Shown one piece after another: positions 1 through 9,032 of a stretch of 64,000 nucleotides of DNA. Position numbers and translations under genes: made by a program. Positions within the stretch are counted from its first letter, which is position 1; each line of letters starts with the position of its first letter. This stretch comes from Natroniella sp046097105. GTDB taxonomy: Bacteria; Bacillota; Halanaerobiia; Halobacteroidales; Halobacteroidaceae. The notes under the pieces are model-generated. The model saw only the letters and a list, made by a program, of their open reading frames with translations, was not told the DNA's origin and made no database searches. Where the stretch lies: contig NZ_CP175562.1 of NCBI RefSeq assembly GCF_046097105.1, forward strand, positions 1,612,001 to 1,676,000. The letters run 5' to 3'.

Positions 1-98
1 CAATTAAACCATTTTAAGTAAAGCTTATGATATAAATATTTTTTAATCTAGTATAATATTCATCTCAAATAAATTTTTGGAGAAAATAGTCAATATTT

Positions 99-464
99 TT
101 ACCTTTTGGCCAAATCTCGTGTAGCTACTACATTTACCTCTGTATCAAGAATATTCTCAATCACTACATCACCCAATTTAACAGGAGCTTGCAGTTCAAC
201 CTTAGCTAACTCCCTCATTGCCACTTCTAATAATTCCTTAGGAATTGCTTCTTCAGTCTTGACTGGAATTAAAGGTAAAACTCCTCCTGCAACCCTAACA
301 GTTGTCGGTAATACTCGAGTTGGATTAAAGTATTCATTACTAACATACTCTTTCCCTTTTGAACAGCGGTTTCCTTCGGTATTCTTAATCTCACCTTCGG
401 CAACCTCAAACTCTACATCACACCCTAGCGGGCAACTAATACAAGTGATTAACTCCTTTTTCAT
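99..464 (-). CDS. DUF1667 family protein of the glycerol-3-phosphate oxidation operon
   Basis: This 121-residue protein has an N-terminal cysteine cluster (CISCPLGC) and a further CSKG, the pattern of DUF1667, a small cysteine-rich family. It overlaps the flavoprotein gene upstream by one base, so the two are translationally coupled. In Firmicutes and Thermotogae the family is regularly the third member of GlpA-like/GlpB-like/DUF1667 operons. A role as an electron-carrier or Fe-S subunit of the anaerobic glycerol-3-phosphate dehydrogenase is inferred from that context; no activity can be read from the sequence. Confidence 0.9.
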   Translation of the reverse strand: MKKELITCISCPLGCDVEFEVAEGEIKNTEGNRCSKGKEYVSNEYFNPTRVLPTTVRVAGGVLPLIPVKTEEAIPKELLEVAMRELAKVELQAPVKLGDVVIENILDTEVNVVATRDLAKR

Positions 465-1738
465 TACGCTCCCTCCTTTACAATCTTGATCTCAATTTGA
501 TTGCTATTTAAATCATCTATCATTTTCTCTGGTAGTGGCACAGTAATCATCTCTGCTGGTTTAATGACTGGCTCTTTTTTACTGAACAGCTTTTGCTCCC
601 CATCTTTAATAACTACTCTAGCATTCTCTAATGGTCTTTTACCCCTCAAGTAAAGATCAACCCTCTTTCTATCAACTACTTCATCTGTAATCCTTTGCGG
701 CACAACATAACTTACATTATCACCTGCCCTTAGCTCTATTCTTTCCTTTCGCTTAGCAATCTTATCTTGTAAGAAATAAGCTGCTGATTTCCCAGCTAAT
801 TTGCTTTCTTCAGTTACATAATCTACTAAATCATGGACATGAAGTACATTTCCACAAGCATAAATTCCTTCTATATTGGTCTCTCGACCTTCATTAACTG
901 TTGGCCCGTTAGTCTTAGTATCTAATTCTACACCTAACTCAGTTGACAGTTCATTCTCTGGAATCAGCCCTACTGATAATAATAAGGTATCACACTCTAC
1001 AAAGTACTCTGTACCAGAAATAGCTCTTAAATTATCATCAACTTTAGAAACTGTAACCCCTTCTACCCGATCCTTTCCATGAATCCTAGTTACAGTCTGA
1101 CTCAATCTTAGAGGAATATTGAAATCATCTAAACACTGAATAATATTACGGGCCAACCCTCCTGAAAATGGCATTATCTCTAAAACTGCCTCTACTTCTG
1201 CCCCTTCTAAGTACATTCTCCGAGCCATAATCAACCCAATATCACCTGAACCTACAATCACAGCCTTCTTCCCAGGAAGATAACCTTCCATGTTAATGTA
1301 CCTTTGAGCAGTACCAGCACTTAAGACTCCCGCTGGCCTACTCCCTGGAATGCCAATTGCCTCCCGTGTCCTTTCTCGACACCCCATAGCTAAGATTACA
1401 GCTTGAGCATTAATCTCCAACATCCCCTCTATTGAATTAATAGCATAGACCATCTTCTCAGAAGTTACTTCTAAAACCATTGTATTTAACTTAGTATCAA
1501 TCCCTCTATCAGCTATATTCTCCATAAAACGCTGAGCATACTCTGGTCCAGTCAACTCCTCACCAAAATAGTGCAACCCAAATCCATTATGAATACATTG
1601 TTGTAAGATTCCACCCAATTCAAAATCACGCTCAATAATTAATATATCTTTAACCCCTTGATCATAAGCTTCTTGAGCTGCTGCTAATCCTGCTGGACCA
1701 CCACCGATTACAACTAAATCATAGTTTTGCTTATTCAC
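464..1738 (-). CDS. NAD(P)/FAD-dependent oxidoreductase, GlpB-like subunit
   Basis: A 424-residue pyridine-nucleotide-disulfide oxidoreductase fold. A Rossmann FAD site GGGPAGLAAA lies near residues 12-21, a second nucleotide site VGSGDIGLIMA near 160-170, and a late GIYACGN FAD motif near 290. The segment GGILQQCIHNGFGL is typical of the enzyme that follows GlpA in Firmicute glycerol operons. It overlaps both neighbours by a few bases, forming a three-gene operon with the GlpA-like gene and DUF1667. The likely role is electron transfer from glycerol 3-phosphate oxidation to NAD or the membrane; the acceptor is unknown. Confidence 0.9.
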   Translation of the reverse strand: MNKQNYDLVVIGGGPAGLAAAQEAYDQGVKDILIIERDFELGGILQQCIHNGFGLHYFGEELTGPEYAQRFMENIADRGIDTKLNTMVLEVTSEKMVYAINSIEGMLEINAQAVILAMGCRERTREAIGIPGSRPAGVLSAGTAQRYINMEGYLPGKKAVIVGSGDIGLIMARRMYLEGAEVEAVLEIMPFSGGLARNIIQCLDDFNIPLRLSQTVTRIHGKDRVEGVTVSKVDDNLRAISGTEYFVECDTLLLSVGLIPENELSTELGVELDTKTNGPTVNEGRETNIEGIYACGNVLHVHDLVDYVTEESKLAGKSAAYFLQDKIAKRKERIELRAGDNVSYVVPQRITDEVVDRKRVDLYLRGKRPLENARVVIKDGEQKLFSKKEPVIKPAEMITVPLPEKMIDDLNSNQIEIKIVKEGA

Positions 1739-3206
1739 TATCGCTCACCTCTTTTTGTAAAGATTCTTTTACTGGTTCTACCAATAACTGCGAATCCTCC
1801 CCTTCCAATTTCACTTCCGTTGGTTCAATCCCTAACTCCTCAGCCAATATCTCTACGACCTTTGGCTCACAAAATCCACCTTGACATCTTCCAGAACCTG
1901 GTCTAACTCTTCTTTTTACTGCGTTAACCGTTCTAGCACCAACTGGCTCTCTAATTGCTTCGATTATTTCACCTTTAGTTACAGTTTCACAGCGACAGAT
2001 AATCTCACCATAATCTTTATTCTTCTCTATTAACTTGGCCCGTTCTTGATGAGACATATGTCTAAATCTGGGTATCCCTTGATAATTAGAGTTAAATTTT
2101 GTATCTAGCTCTAACTCACCATATTCCCCTTTAACAATTCCTACTACCATCTCTGCAATTGCAGGTGCAGATGCTAAACCTGGCGATTGTATTCCTGCTA
2201 CATTGATAAATCCTTTTACCTTTTCACTAGCTTCAATTAAAAAATCTCCCGTCTCCTTAATTGCTGCCCGCAAACCTGAAAACTGCTTAATAACCTTCTT
2301 CATTCCCAATTCAGGAATCAAACGTTGAGCTCCCTTCATTAGTTCATCTAATCCTTCCCTAGTATTAACAAGATCACTCTTATCTGCTACTTCTTCAACA
2401 TTAGGACCAATCAACAAATTCATTTCATCAGTAGGAGTAATCACTATTCCCTTACTAACTTCAGTCGGCACAGGAAAGATAGTATGATTAACATCTATAT
2501 CTAACTTCTTATCATATAAATAATACTCACCCTTACGTGGAGTGATCTCAAAATCGTCTATCCCTACCATACTAGCTATCTTATCAGAGTATAATCCTGC
2601 CACATTAATCACCAATTCTGCCTCAATATCACCTTGAGCCGTCCTTACTAATTTATAATCATTTTGCTCTTCAATATCCAATACCTCTGCTTCTAATAAT
2701 ATCTCTACCCCATTCTCAACTGCATTTTTAGCAAATGCCACAGTCAATTCAAAAGGATTGACTATTCCAGCAGTTGGAGCATATAAAGCAGCTATTGCAT
2801 CAGAGTTTAAATTTGGTTCTAACTCAAATAGCTCTTCTCTTTTCAGAATCTCTAAATCAGGAACCCCATTTTGTTGACCATTCTCCAATAACTCTTCTAA
2901 TTTAGCTATCTCTGATTTTTTCTTAGCCACAACCAATGCCCCTATCCATTCAATTGGAACATCCAACTCTTTTTCAAGTTGATGATACAGCTCATTTCCT
3001 CTGACATTTAACTTGCCCTTAAGTGTATTAAAATCTGCATTAAATCCAGCATGTAATAAAGCGGTATTAGCTTTACTCGTACCTGTACAGACATCTGCCT
3101 CTTTCTCCACTAAAGTTATATCTAATTTATATTTTGCTAATTCACGAGCAATAGCAGTTCCTACTACTCCTCCTCCAATGATTAATACTTCAGTCTCCTT
3201 TTTCAA
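1731..3206 (-). CDS. glpA: Anaerobic glycerol-3-phosphate dehydrogenase, GlpA-like
   Basis: A 491-residue FAD-dependent oxidoreductase of the DAO superfamily. The N terminus has a dinucleotide motif GGGVVGTAIARELAKY. The C terminus (about residues 395-455) is a BFD-like [2Fe-2S] domain with CRCE and GRCQGGFC cysteines. It oxidises glycerol 3-phosphate to dihydroxyacetone phosphate. Translation probably starts at TTG 3206, preceded by GGGGAGG eight bases upstream. It is first in the operon with the GlpB-like and DUF1667 genes and lies near glpK, giving a complete glycerol catabolic unit. The family includes L-2-hydroxyglutarate oxidases, but the BFD tail and context favour GlpA. Confidence 0.9.
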   Translation of the reverse strand: MKKETEVLIIGGGVVGTAIARELAKYKLDITLVEKEADVCTGTSKANTALLHAGFNADFNTLKGKLNVRGNELYHQLEKELDVPIEWIGALVVAKKKSEIAKLEELLENGQQNGVPDLEILKREELFELEPNLNSDAIAALYAPTAGIVNPFELTVAFAKNAVENGVEILLEAEVLDIEEQNDYKLVRTAQGDIEAELVINVAGLYSDKIASMVGIDDFEITPRKGEYYLYDKKLDIDVNHTIFPVPTEVSKGIVITPTDEMNLLIGPNVEEVADKSDLVNTREGLDELMKGAQRLIPELGMKKVIKQFSGLRAAIKETGDFLIEASEKVKGFINVAGIQSPGLASAPAIAEMVVGIVKGEYGELELDTKFNSNYQGIPRFRHMSHQERAKLIEKNKDYGEIICRCETVTKGEIIEAIREPVGARTVNAVKRRVRPGSGRCQGGFCEPKVVEILAEELGIEPTEVKLEGEDSQLLVEPVKESLQKEVSDSE

Positions 3207-3570
3207 AATTAATTCCTCCCCTTTCTTTTATAATTACTATTAAGTGTCCAGTGTGAGTAGTGTGTGTGAGTAGTATGTGTAAGTAAAAAGTAAAGTCTTA
3301 GCCCTTATGGTTTTGATCTTACTCACACCCCCACACACAACTGACACAATATTGTGCTTCATTATTTTAAAAGAAAAATACCACACCCTAAGAAGCAAAG
3401 TAGACAGACTACCCCCTTGTTCCTAGAATGTGGTATCTCATTTTATTCTCACAACTTTAAAGATTATGCAATTTTAAGTTTAAGGCTGAGGTTAAGGCTA
3501 AGCCAACCATTACAAACATATAACTTTAGATCTTACTTAGACTTAGTCTTAAACTTATACTTAATTACTG
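3207..3570. other. Intergenic region between glpA-like gene and glpK
   Basis: About 360 bp without a credible gene. It contains a TG-rich run (3250-3282, repeated GTGTGAGTAGT-like units) facing a complementary CA-rich run (3321-3347, ACTCACACCCCCACACACA), which could fold into a long imperfect hairpin. Nearer glpK are repeated AAGTTTAAGG/TTAAGGCTAAG words. The promoter of the glpA operon and the terminator of glpK must both lie here, but neither can be pinned to clear boxes. Confidence 0.4.
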
Positions 3571-5070
3571 TTACTCCGCCCCTTCCCAAGCTTTGGCCCG
3601 TTCAACAGCTTTCTTCCAACCGGCATATAATTCTTCTTGTTCTTCAATTTCCATCTTAGGTTCAAATTGCGAATCAACATTTCTCTTAGCCAAAATTTCA
3701 TCTTTATCTTCCCAATATCCAACTGCTAACCCTGCCAAATAAGCAGCACCCAATGCAGTAGTCTCTGTAATCTCAGGTCGCTCAACAGTAGAGTCTAGGA
3801 TATCTGCCTGAAATTGCATCAAAAAATTATTAGCACAAGCACCACCATCAACCTTTAAATCCTTCAGTTCCAGACCAGAATCAGCCTTCATCGCTTCTAA
3901 CACATCCTTAGTCTGATAAGCTAAAGATTCTAAAGTAGCCCTAATCATATGATTTCTATTTGTCCCTCTAGTCAAGCCTACTATTGCTCCTCGAGCATAC
4001 ATATCCCAATAAGGAGCTCCTAAGCCTGTGAAAGCAGGGACTACATAAACACCATCAGTTCCATCAACTTTAGTTGCAAAATATTCAGAATCAGCCGATT
4101 CATTAATTAGATTCATCTCATCTCTTAGCCACTGTACAGCCGCTCCAGCAACAAAGACACTACCTTCTAAAGCATAATTAATCTCTCCATCAAGCCCCCA
4201 AGCAATTGTTGTTAACAGACCATTTTCAGAAGTTACTGCTTCTGTACCTGTATTCAATAATAGAAAACATCCAGTTCCATAAGTATTCTTAGCCATTCCT
4301 TTCTCAAAACAGCCCTGGCCAAAAGTAGCAGCTTGTTGATCACCAGCTATTCCTGCAATCGATATCTTTTCACCAAAGAATTGCGAATCACTCGTCTTTC
4401 CATAAACCTCACTGCTAGATTTAACTTCAGGTAACATTGCTTTAGGAATCTCTAAAACATCTAATAGCTCATCATCCCACTTGAGTTGATGAATGTTATA
4501 AATTAATGTTCTAGAGGCATTGGTATAATCAGTTACATGAACCTCACCACCAGTTAATCTCCAAATCAACCAGCTATCAATCGTCCCAAATCTCAACTTA
4601 CCTGCTTGAGCTTTCTCTCTAGCTCCTTCAACATTGTCCAAGATCCACTTGATCTTAGTTCCTGAAAAATAAGCATCTACTACCAAGCCAGTTTTGGCCC
4701 TAATCTGCTCTTCTAAGCCCTCCTCTTTTAACCTATCACAGATACTAGCAGTCCTTCTATCCTGCCAAACAATAGCATTATGAATCGGCTTTCCAGTCTC
4801 TACATTCCACACAACAGTCGTTTCCCGTTGATTAGTAATCCCAATTCCTGCTATCTGTTCAGCTCTAATATCCTCTTCACCTAAAGCATCAGCTACTACT
4901 CCAATAGTCGTACCCCAGATCTCATTAGCATCATGCTCAACCCAACCTGGCTGAGGATAAATCTGTTTAAACTCCTTTTGAGCTATATTAATAATTTGTC
5001 CATCATGATCAAAGATTATGGCTCTAGAGCTAGTCGTCCCTTGATCTATAGCTAAAATATACTCTTCCAT
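3571..5070 (-). CDS. glpK: Glycerol kinase
   Basis: This 499-residue FGGY-family kinase phosphorylates glycerol to sn-glycerol 3-phosphate. The N terminus carries the phosphate-binding motif AIDQGTTSSRAIIFD, and GITNQRETTVVW, GIAGDQQAATFGQ and the C-terminal KVDGGACANNFLMQ are all characteristic of GlpK. Length is normal. The start ATG is preceded by GAGAGGATGG. It stands alone behind a leader hairpin (5132-5193), with the dehydrogenase operon just downstream on the same strand, so the two probably respond together to glycerol. Confidence 0.98.
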   Translation of the reverse strand: MEEYILAIDQGTTSSRAIIFDHDGQIINIAQKEFKQIYPQPGWVEHDANEIWGTTIGVVADALGEEDIRAEQIAGIGITNQRETTVVWNVETGKPIHNAIVWQDRRTASICDRLKEEGLEEQIRAKTGLVVDAYFSGTKIKWILDNVEGAREKAQAGKLRFGTIDSWLIWRLTGGEVHVTDYTNASRTLIYNIHQLKWDDELLDVLEIPKAMLPEVKSSSEVYGKTSDSQFFGEKISIAGIAGDQQAATFGQGCFEKGMAKNTYGTGCFLLLNTGTEAVTSENGLLTTIAWGLDGEINYALEGSVFVAGAAVQWLRDEMNLINESADSEYFATKVDGTDGVYVVPAFTGLGAPYWDMYARGAIVGLTRGTNRNHMIRATLESLAYQTKDVLEAMKADSGLELKDLKVDGGACANNFLMQFQADILDSTVERPEITETTALGAAYLAGLAVGYWEDKDEILAKRNVDSQFEPKMEIEEQEELYAGWKKAVERAKAWEGAE

Positions 5071-5124
5071 CTTCCATCCTCTCCTTAGATAGATTATTAT
5101 TTTTACTAATACTTTTTAAGTCAC

Positions 5125-5200
5125 AAAAAAACCTACCTCTCCATTAAGATAACTCTACTGCTAGATAAATTATTACCTTAATGATTAGATAGGCTTTTTT
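5125..5200 (-). promoter_or_regulatory. Leader terminator/antiterminator-like hairpin before glpK
   Basis: Arms at 5132-5148 and 5177-5193 pair over about 14 of 17 positions around a 28-base loop. On the minus strand the hairpin is followed directly by seven T residues, 55 bases before the glpK start. A T run also follows on the plus strand. Its place in the glpK leader resembles GlpP-controlled antitermination in Bacillus, which is an inference. It could instead be a simple bidirectional terminator. Confidence 0.5.
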
Positions 5201-5334
5201 ATATTCCATTTAAAAAAACCAGCCAAGATCATCTTTAATTTTATAGTTTTTACTAAAATCATCCTATCTATATTTTATAAGTAAGATAAATAATTGTCAA
5301 GCTTAAAAATTATAATTTAATCTTTAAATAATAA

Positions 5335-5362
5335 AAACCTCTCTTCTAATTTAGAAGACAGG
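5335..5362 (-). terminator. Terminator of the tRNA operon
   Basis: The 17-base perfect palindrome at 5342-5358 (TCTTCTAAATTAGAAGA on the minus strand), followed by GAGGTTTTTATT, makes a rho-independent terminator just after tRNA-Leu. Confidence 0.7.
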
Positions 5363-5379
5363 AATAGTTAAATAAAAAA

Positions 5380-5469
5380 TGGTGCCGGGGGTCGGACTCG
5401 AACCGACACGGGCACGAAAGTCCCATCGGATTTTAAGTCCGATGCGTCTGCCAATTCCGCCACCCCGGC
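5380..5469 (-). tRNA. tRNA-Leu (UAA anticodon)
   Basis: The minus strand reads GCCGGGGTGGCGGAA... with a long class II variable arm, the anticodon loop ACTTAAAAT with TAA, a GGTTCGAGTCC T-arm and an encoded CCA end. It is last of four tRNAs in one orientation. Confidence 0.97.
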
Positions 5470-5480
5470 ATATTTTATTT

Positions 5481-5554
<74 letters not shown>

Positions 5555-5782
5555 AGATTAGTACCCCTTTATGTTTTGTTTCCAAAACATTCCGTGGTCA
5601 ATAGATAGATGTAAAACGTACAAGTACTATCTTAAAGTTACAGCTAATTAATAACGATAAAGATTGGTACCCTTCCGAACCTTAAAAAAAAGGCTCTCCA
5701 TAGATAAAGAAGATAAAGAAAATTAATCTCTTTATTAAATCATAGTGCTCTATATTAATGCGGTACCTTTAAATTAAATTAA
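5555..5782. other. Spacer inside the tRNA operon
   Basis: 228 bp between tRNA-Cys and tRNA-Glu. I see no further tRNA, 5S-like segment or open reading frame with a ribosome site. A GGTACC word occurs near both ends of its right half. It may simply be processed transcript spacer. Confidence 0.4.
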
Positions 5783-5858
5783 TGGCACCCCCAAGGGGAT
5801 TCGAACCCCTGTCGCCAGGATGAAAACCTGGTATCCTAGGCCACTAGACGATGGGGGC
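5783..5858 (-). tRNA. tRNA-Glu (UUC anticodon)
   Basis: The minus strand begins GCCCCCATCGTCTAGTGG. The anticodon stem-loop CCAGG-TTTTCAT-CCTGG carries TTC, followed by a GGTTCGAATCC T-arm and encoded CCA. Confidence 0.97.
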
Positions 5859-5974
5859 ATGCTTATTTAATATTTAACATTGAATAAATTAAAAAACAGG
5901 AATTTAAATTATTATGCTTTTGAACTTAGATTATTAAATATTCCATATTCAATGCTTTTATTAACAATTAATTT

Positions 5975-6050
5975 TGGTGAGCCATGGAGGAGTCGAACCT
6001 CCGACACCCTGATTAAAAGTCAGGTGCTCTACCAGCTGAGCTAATGGCCC
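5975..6050 (-). tRNA. tRNA-Lys (UUU anticodon)
   Basis: The minus strand begins GGGCCATTAGCTCAGC. The anticodon loop CTTTTAA carries TTT, with a GGTTCGACTCC T-arm and encoded CCA. It is first in the tRNA operon. Confidence 0.97.
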
Positions 6051-6085
6051 TTAGAACTTATAATTATCACTTCCAACAGTTATAA

Positions 6086-6114
6086 ATCATATAATATAAC
6101 TGTTAAATTGTCAA
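6086..6114 (-). promoter_or_regulatory. Promoter of the tRNA operon
   Basis: On the minus strand TTGACA (6109-6114) is followed after exactly 17 bases by TATGAT (6086-6091), a near-consensus sigma-A promoter about 36 bases upstream of tRNA-Lys. Confidence 0.8.
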
Positions 6115-6143
6115 GGACTAAATTGATTTTTTTATTTGAAATT

Positions 6144-7280
6144 TTACTGATTAATTATAGCATCCAAAAATGGAATTTCTGACATGAAGGTTTTATATAA
6201 TTCTTTATAGCTTTTAGCACCATAGACAGTTTTAACTAACTCCTTTAAAAGCCACTCTCTTTTCCTTGTGAGTTTATGAATTTTTTCAGGAGCTATAAAG
6301 AAAAATTTACTCAATAGCTTTGACTTTTTAAGTTCAGGTATCATTTCCTGATTAATCAATTGGGTATAATTATTTAAAGAAGTACCCTCTGTCAATTTAT
6401 CAATAACCACTTGACTTGCTATTTTGCCACTCTTCAACGCATAAAAGATTCCTTCTCCTGATAAAGGATCTACCAACCCTGCTGCATCTCCCACTAACAA
6501 TCCAGTGTGATTATTCAGCCTTCTTTTAGCTCCTCCTACTGGTAGTAAGTGGCCTTTAGCTTTTATCTTTTCATTACCTATTAAATTCTCTCCAGATAAG
6601 TACTTTTTCAAACTTTCTTTCAAACTCACGCCAGTTTGATAACTTCCTACCCCCACTGATAAACAGTCCTCTTTAGGAAAAACCCAACCATAACCTTTAG
6701 CTACTACTCCATAATCTAAATTTATTTTACCCCTTTGCTCAACCAACCGATCACTTGCAACCTTCAATTCTTTCTCATAAGCTACTGCATATTCTAAATC
6801 TTTAGCTAGATTCAACTTATCAGCTACTAAACTAGTTACTCCATCTGCACCTATAATGATCTTCGCAGTAAATAATTCAGCTTCTGTCTTAACTCTAACC
6901 TCATCTTCAAACATTATTACATTCTCTACTTCATGATTGGCCATTACTGTGGCTCCAACTTTTTTAGCCTCTTCTACTAAAAAATTATCCAATTCATCTC
7001 TCATTGCCATAAAAACAACCGGCTTTTGAAAACTTAATTTTACTGGTTGCTCTAAATCATATGTAAAAACGACTTGGTTAATCTTATCTTCAATTATCCC
7101 AGTTAAATCAAAATCTGATAATAAACTTTTAATCTTTAAGGTTAATCCCCCACCACATGCTTTATAACGAGGTAACCCCTCTTTTTCTAATATTAAAACA
7201 TCTAGACCAGCTTGGGCCAAGTTATAAGCAGTATACGCTCCCGCTGGCCCTGCTCCTACAATTATTACATCAAATTTCAT
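6144..7280 (-). CDS. Geranylgeranyl reductase-family flavoprotein
   Basis: A 378-residue FAD-dependent oxidoreductase. It has the N-terminal FAD motif DVIIVGAGPAGAYTAYNL, the family signature PRYKACGGGL near residue 41-50 and the second FAD motif GLLVGDAAGLVDPLSGEGI near 265-283. The family reduces isoprenoid chains of lipids or quinones; the substrate here is unknown. I start at ATG 7280 (MKFDV), with AAGGAGG upstream, rather than the TTG one codon earlier. It is monocistronic, directly upstream of the tRNA operon promoter. Confidence 0.9.
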   Translation of the reverse strand: MKFDVIIVGAGPAGAYTAYNLAQAGLDVLILEKEGLPRYKACGGGLTLKIKSLLSDFDLTGIIEDKINQVVFTYDLEQPVKLSFQKPVVFMAMRDELDNFLVEEAKKVGATVMANHEVENVIMFEDEVRVKTEAELFTAKIIIGADGVTSLVADKLNLAKDLEYAVAYEKELKVASDRLVEQRGKINLDYGVVAKGYGWVFPKEDCLSVGVGSYQTGVSLKESLKKYLSGENLIGNEKIKAKGHLLPVGGAKRRLNNHTGLLVGDAAGLVDPLSGEGIFYALKSGKIASQVVIDKLTEGTSLNNYTQLINQEMIPELKKSKLLSKFFFIAPEKIHKLTRKREWLLKELVKTVYGAKSYKELYKTFMSEIPFLDAIINQ

Positions 7281-7439
7281 CAATTCTACCCTCCTTAACT
7301 TTGATTAAAATCAAATTGATTTAATATAATCATTTAACTTCATATGTTTATATTCGTTAATTATTACCACTTCCCTTCAATAAATTCAAATGACATCTTA
7401 CAAATAATAAATATTAACATTCACTCTAAAATATACTGG

Positions 7440-7637
7440 TTATCTATAAAAATATAATTTAATTAAAACTATATCAGCTTTAAAAATGAATCCAACATCA
7501 TGTAATTGGTAACTTTTTAAGCAAGGGTTTATTTTTTTTACTTTTTTTACAAATAAGCGCAGTTCATCTATTAAATGGAGCGAATTAAACCTCTTTAAAT
7601 CTAAATAACGATTAATCGTTAATAGATTATTATCCAT
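7440..7637 (-). CDS. Small hypothetical protein
   Basis: A 65-residue basic protein of unknown function. A good ribosome site (AAGGAGGG, then AAATCA before ATG) supports translation. It is Leu/Lys rich and shows no recognisable motif or signal peptide. It is monocistronic. Confidence 0.6.
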   Translation of the reverse strand: MDNNLLTINRYLDLKRFNSLHLIDELRLFVKKVKKINPCLKSYQLHDVGFIFKADIVLIKLYFYR

Positions 7638-7702
7638 TGATTTCCCTCCTTAAACTCCCATATATTATAATATGCAGCACTATTAATTTTTGTGAATACT
7701 AA

Positions 7703-7750
7703 TAAAAAAAAGATACTAGAAAAATCTAGTATCCTTCTACAATAAACTTT
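7703..7750. repeat. Direct repeat copy 1, with hairpin (also at 8532-8577)
   Basis: The stretch with AGATACTAGA and TCTAGTATCCTTCTACA is nearly identical to the 3' end and terminator of the sigK fragment at 8532-8577. Here it sits at the 3' end of the membrane protein gene and can serve as its terminator (GATACTAGA/TCTAGTATC stem with a T run on the minus strand). Confidence 0.75.
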
Positions 7751-8210
7751 ATTTTTCTTCTAAATTTAAATTGAGCAACCTTTTAAATGATTCTGCTGTA
7801 ACAAGACCATAAATTATCGCACCACTCAGGTTTGATAAGGTTGCATTAAAAGTATGTTCCATTAAATTTGGCACCTTTAAGAGAATTGAAATAGCATATA
7901 TTATAAACCATGCAGCAGTTCCATAAATAAAACCTTTGATCAAATATCTTTTTGTGTCTAATCGTATAATTAAAACAGAAAATAAACCCCCTAACAAGCC
8001 AGCAAAAAACAGATGGGCAAGTTGAGCCAAAATAACTTCAGATAAATTTTCAGGAAATCTCCCATAAATCATCATTGCTCCCCATTCAAAATACAATTCC
8101 TCTTCCCAATTTAATAAAAAGACTGTAATATAATCTTTAATATTCATTGCAATTCCACCAACTAATCCTGCTATAAATCCAGCTATCGTTTTATCTTGCA
8201 AATTATCCAT
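7749..8210 (-). CDS. Small membrane protein, about four TM segments
   Basis: 153 residues with hydrophobic segments at about 9-32, 62-86, 95-115 and 125-140, and an acidic EEELYFEW loop. It resembles the small YagU/YqhR-type integral membrane proteins of Firmicutes, but no function is clear. The only purine-rich site (AGAAAGGG) abuts the ATG with no spacer, so the true start may be the ATG at residue 22 (MNIKDY). It lies between two copies of a roughly 45-bp repeat. Confidence 0.65.
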   Translation of the reverse strand: MDNLQDKTIAGFIAGLVGGIAMNIKDYITVFLLNWEEELYFEWGAMMIYGRFPENLSEVILAQLAHLFFAGLLGGLFSVLIIRLDTKRYLIKGFIYGTAAWFIIYAISILLKVPNLMEHTFNATLSNLSGAIIYGLVTAESFKRLLNLNLEEK

Positions 8211-8552
8211 CCCTTTCTATATTTAACTTTCAAAAAGTAACTATTCCTCTAATAAAGTTTAACTAACCTATTTAACAGTTATAAAAGTTATTAAGTCATC
8301 TAAATTAATATAGTTTTTCTCTAAACTCATTACTATCTATAAAAAATAAGCCTATCATCATATTTTTAATAGCTCTCAAAAGTTATTTTGTTTAACCATA
8401 ATCAATATTATGCATTGTTTTCAACTACCCTTTTACCTTCTTCAAATCAAAGTATCATTCACATAACCTACAACTTTTTAATGATAGAATTCTTAATTCT
8501 ATCATTATTATTTTTATACTTACAAATTAAACAAAAAAGAGCACTAGAAAAT
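8211..8552. other. Intergenic region between membrane protein and sigK fragment
   Basis: About 340 bp of AT-rich sequence. It holds the upstream region of the membrane protein gene, an inverted ATAGAATTC/GAATTCTAT-like word near 8484-8504, and repeat copy 2 at its right end. The plus-strand reading frame at 8388-8585 has no ribosome site and crosses the sigK terminator, so I do not call it. Confidence 0.4.
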
Positions 8553-8577
8553 CTAGTACCCTTCTACAGTAAACTTT
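8532..8577. repeat. Direct repeat copy 2: sigK 3' end and terminator
   Basis: Contains the last codons of the sigK fragment (FTVEGY, stop) and the hairpin CACTAGA/TCTAGTAC. The copy at 7703-7750 differs at only a few positions. The pair brackets the membrane protein gene. Confidence 0.75.
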
Positions 8578-9032
8578 TTAGTTAGTTTATTAACAGCTTT
8601 CTTTTCAATTCTAGATACATAAGAGCGAGATATATCCATCTTTTCTGCAATTTCACGCTGTGTTCTCTTCTTTCCATCTTTCAAACCATACCTTAATTCT
8701 AATACTCTCCTTTCTCTAAGGTCAAGCTCAGTCAATTTTTCATACAATTTCTCTTCTTTCAATAATAGTTCTACTTCATCACTAACAATATTAACTGCTG
8801 TTCCTAAAATATCAATCAATCTAATCTCATTTCCTTCCTTATCAGAACCAATCGGTTCATGCATTAACTTCTCATTTTTCAGTTTTTTACTCCTTCTCAA
8901 ATACATTAATATCTCATTCTCAATACAACGTGCTGCATAAGTTGCTAATTTAGTATTTTTATCAGGATCAAAGCTATCAATTGCTTTAATCAAACCGATT
9001 GAACCAATTGAAATCAGATCCTCAGTATCCAA
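8553..9032 (-). CDS. sigK: 3' portion of a split sporulation sigma factor sigma-K gene
   Basis: 159 codons encode sigma-70 region 2 from DTEDLISIGSIGLIKAIDSF through TKLATYAARCIENEILMYLR, region 3, and a region 4 helix-turn-helix (KRTQREIAEKMDISRSYVSR). The match to sigma-K is strong along the whole length. The family's first roughly 70 residues (pro-sequence, region 1.2 and the RLVAHIVKKF segment) are missing. Upstream the frame runs only through non-homologous codons to a TAG, with no ATG or ribosome site; a nominal TTG at 9032 is unlikely to be used. This is the configuration expected when a skin-type element separates the halves of sigK. The 5' half is not in the window. Confidence 0.85.
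   Translation of the reverse strand: MDTEDLISIGSIGLIKAIDSFDPDKNTKLATYAARCIENEILMYLRRSKKLKNEKLMHEPIGSDKEGNEIRLIDILGTAVNIVSDEVELLLKEEKLYEKLTELDLRERRVLELRYGLKDGKKRTQREIAEKMDISRSYVSRIEKKAVNKLTKKFTVEGY

Noticed and set aside
8388..8585. 65-codon plus-strand frame upstream of sigK
   Set aside because: No ribosome site, low-complexity hydrophobic sequence, and it crosses the sigK terminator.
9032..9032. TTG at 9032 as a genuine start of a short sigma factor
   Set aside because: No Shine-Dalgarno sequence precedes it, and the product would lack the first part of region 2, so a gene fragment is more likely.
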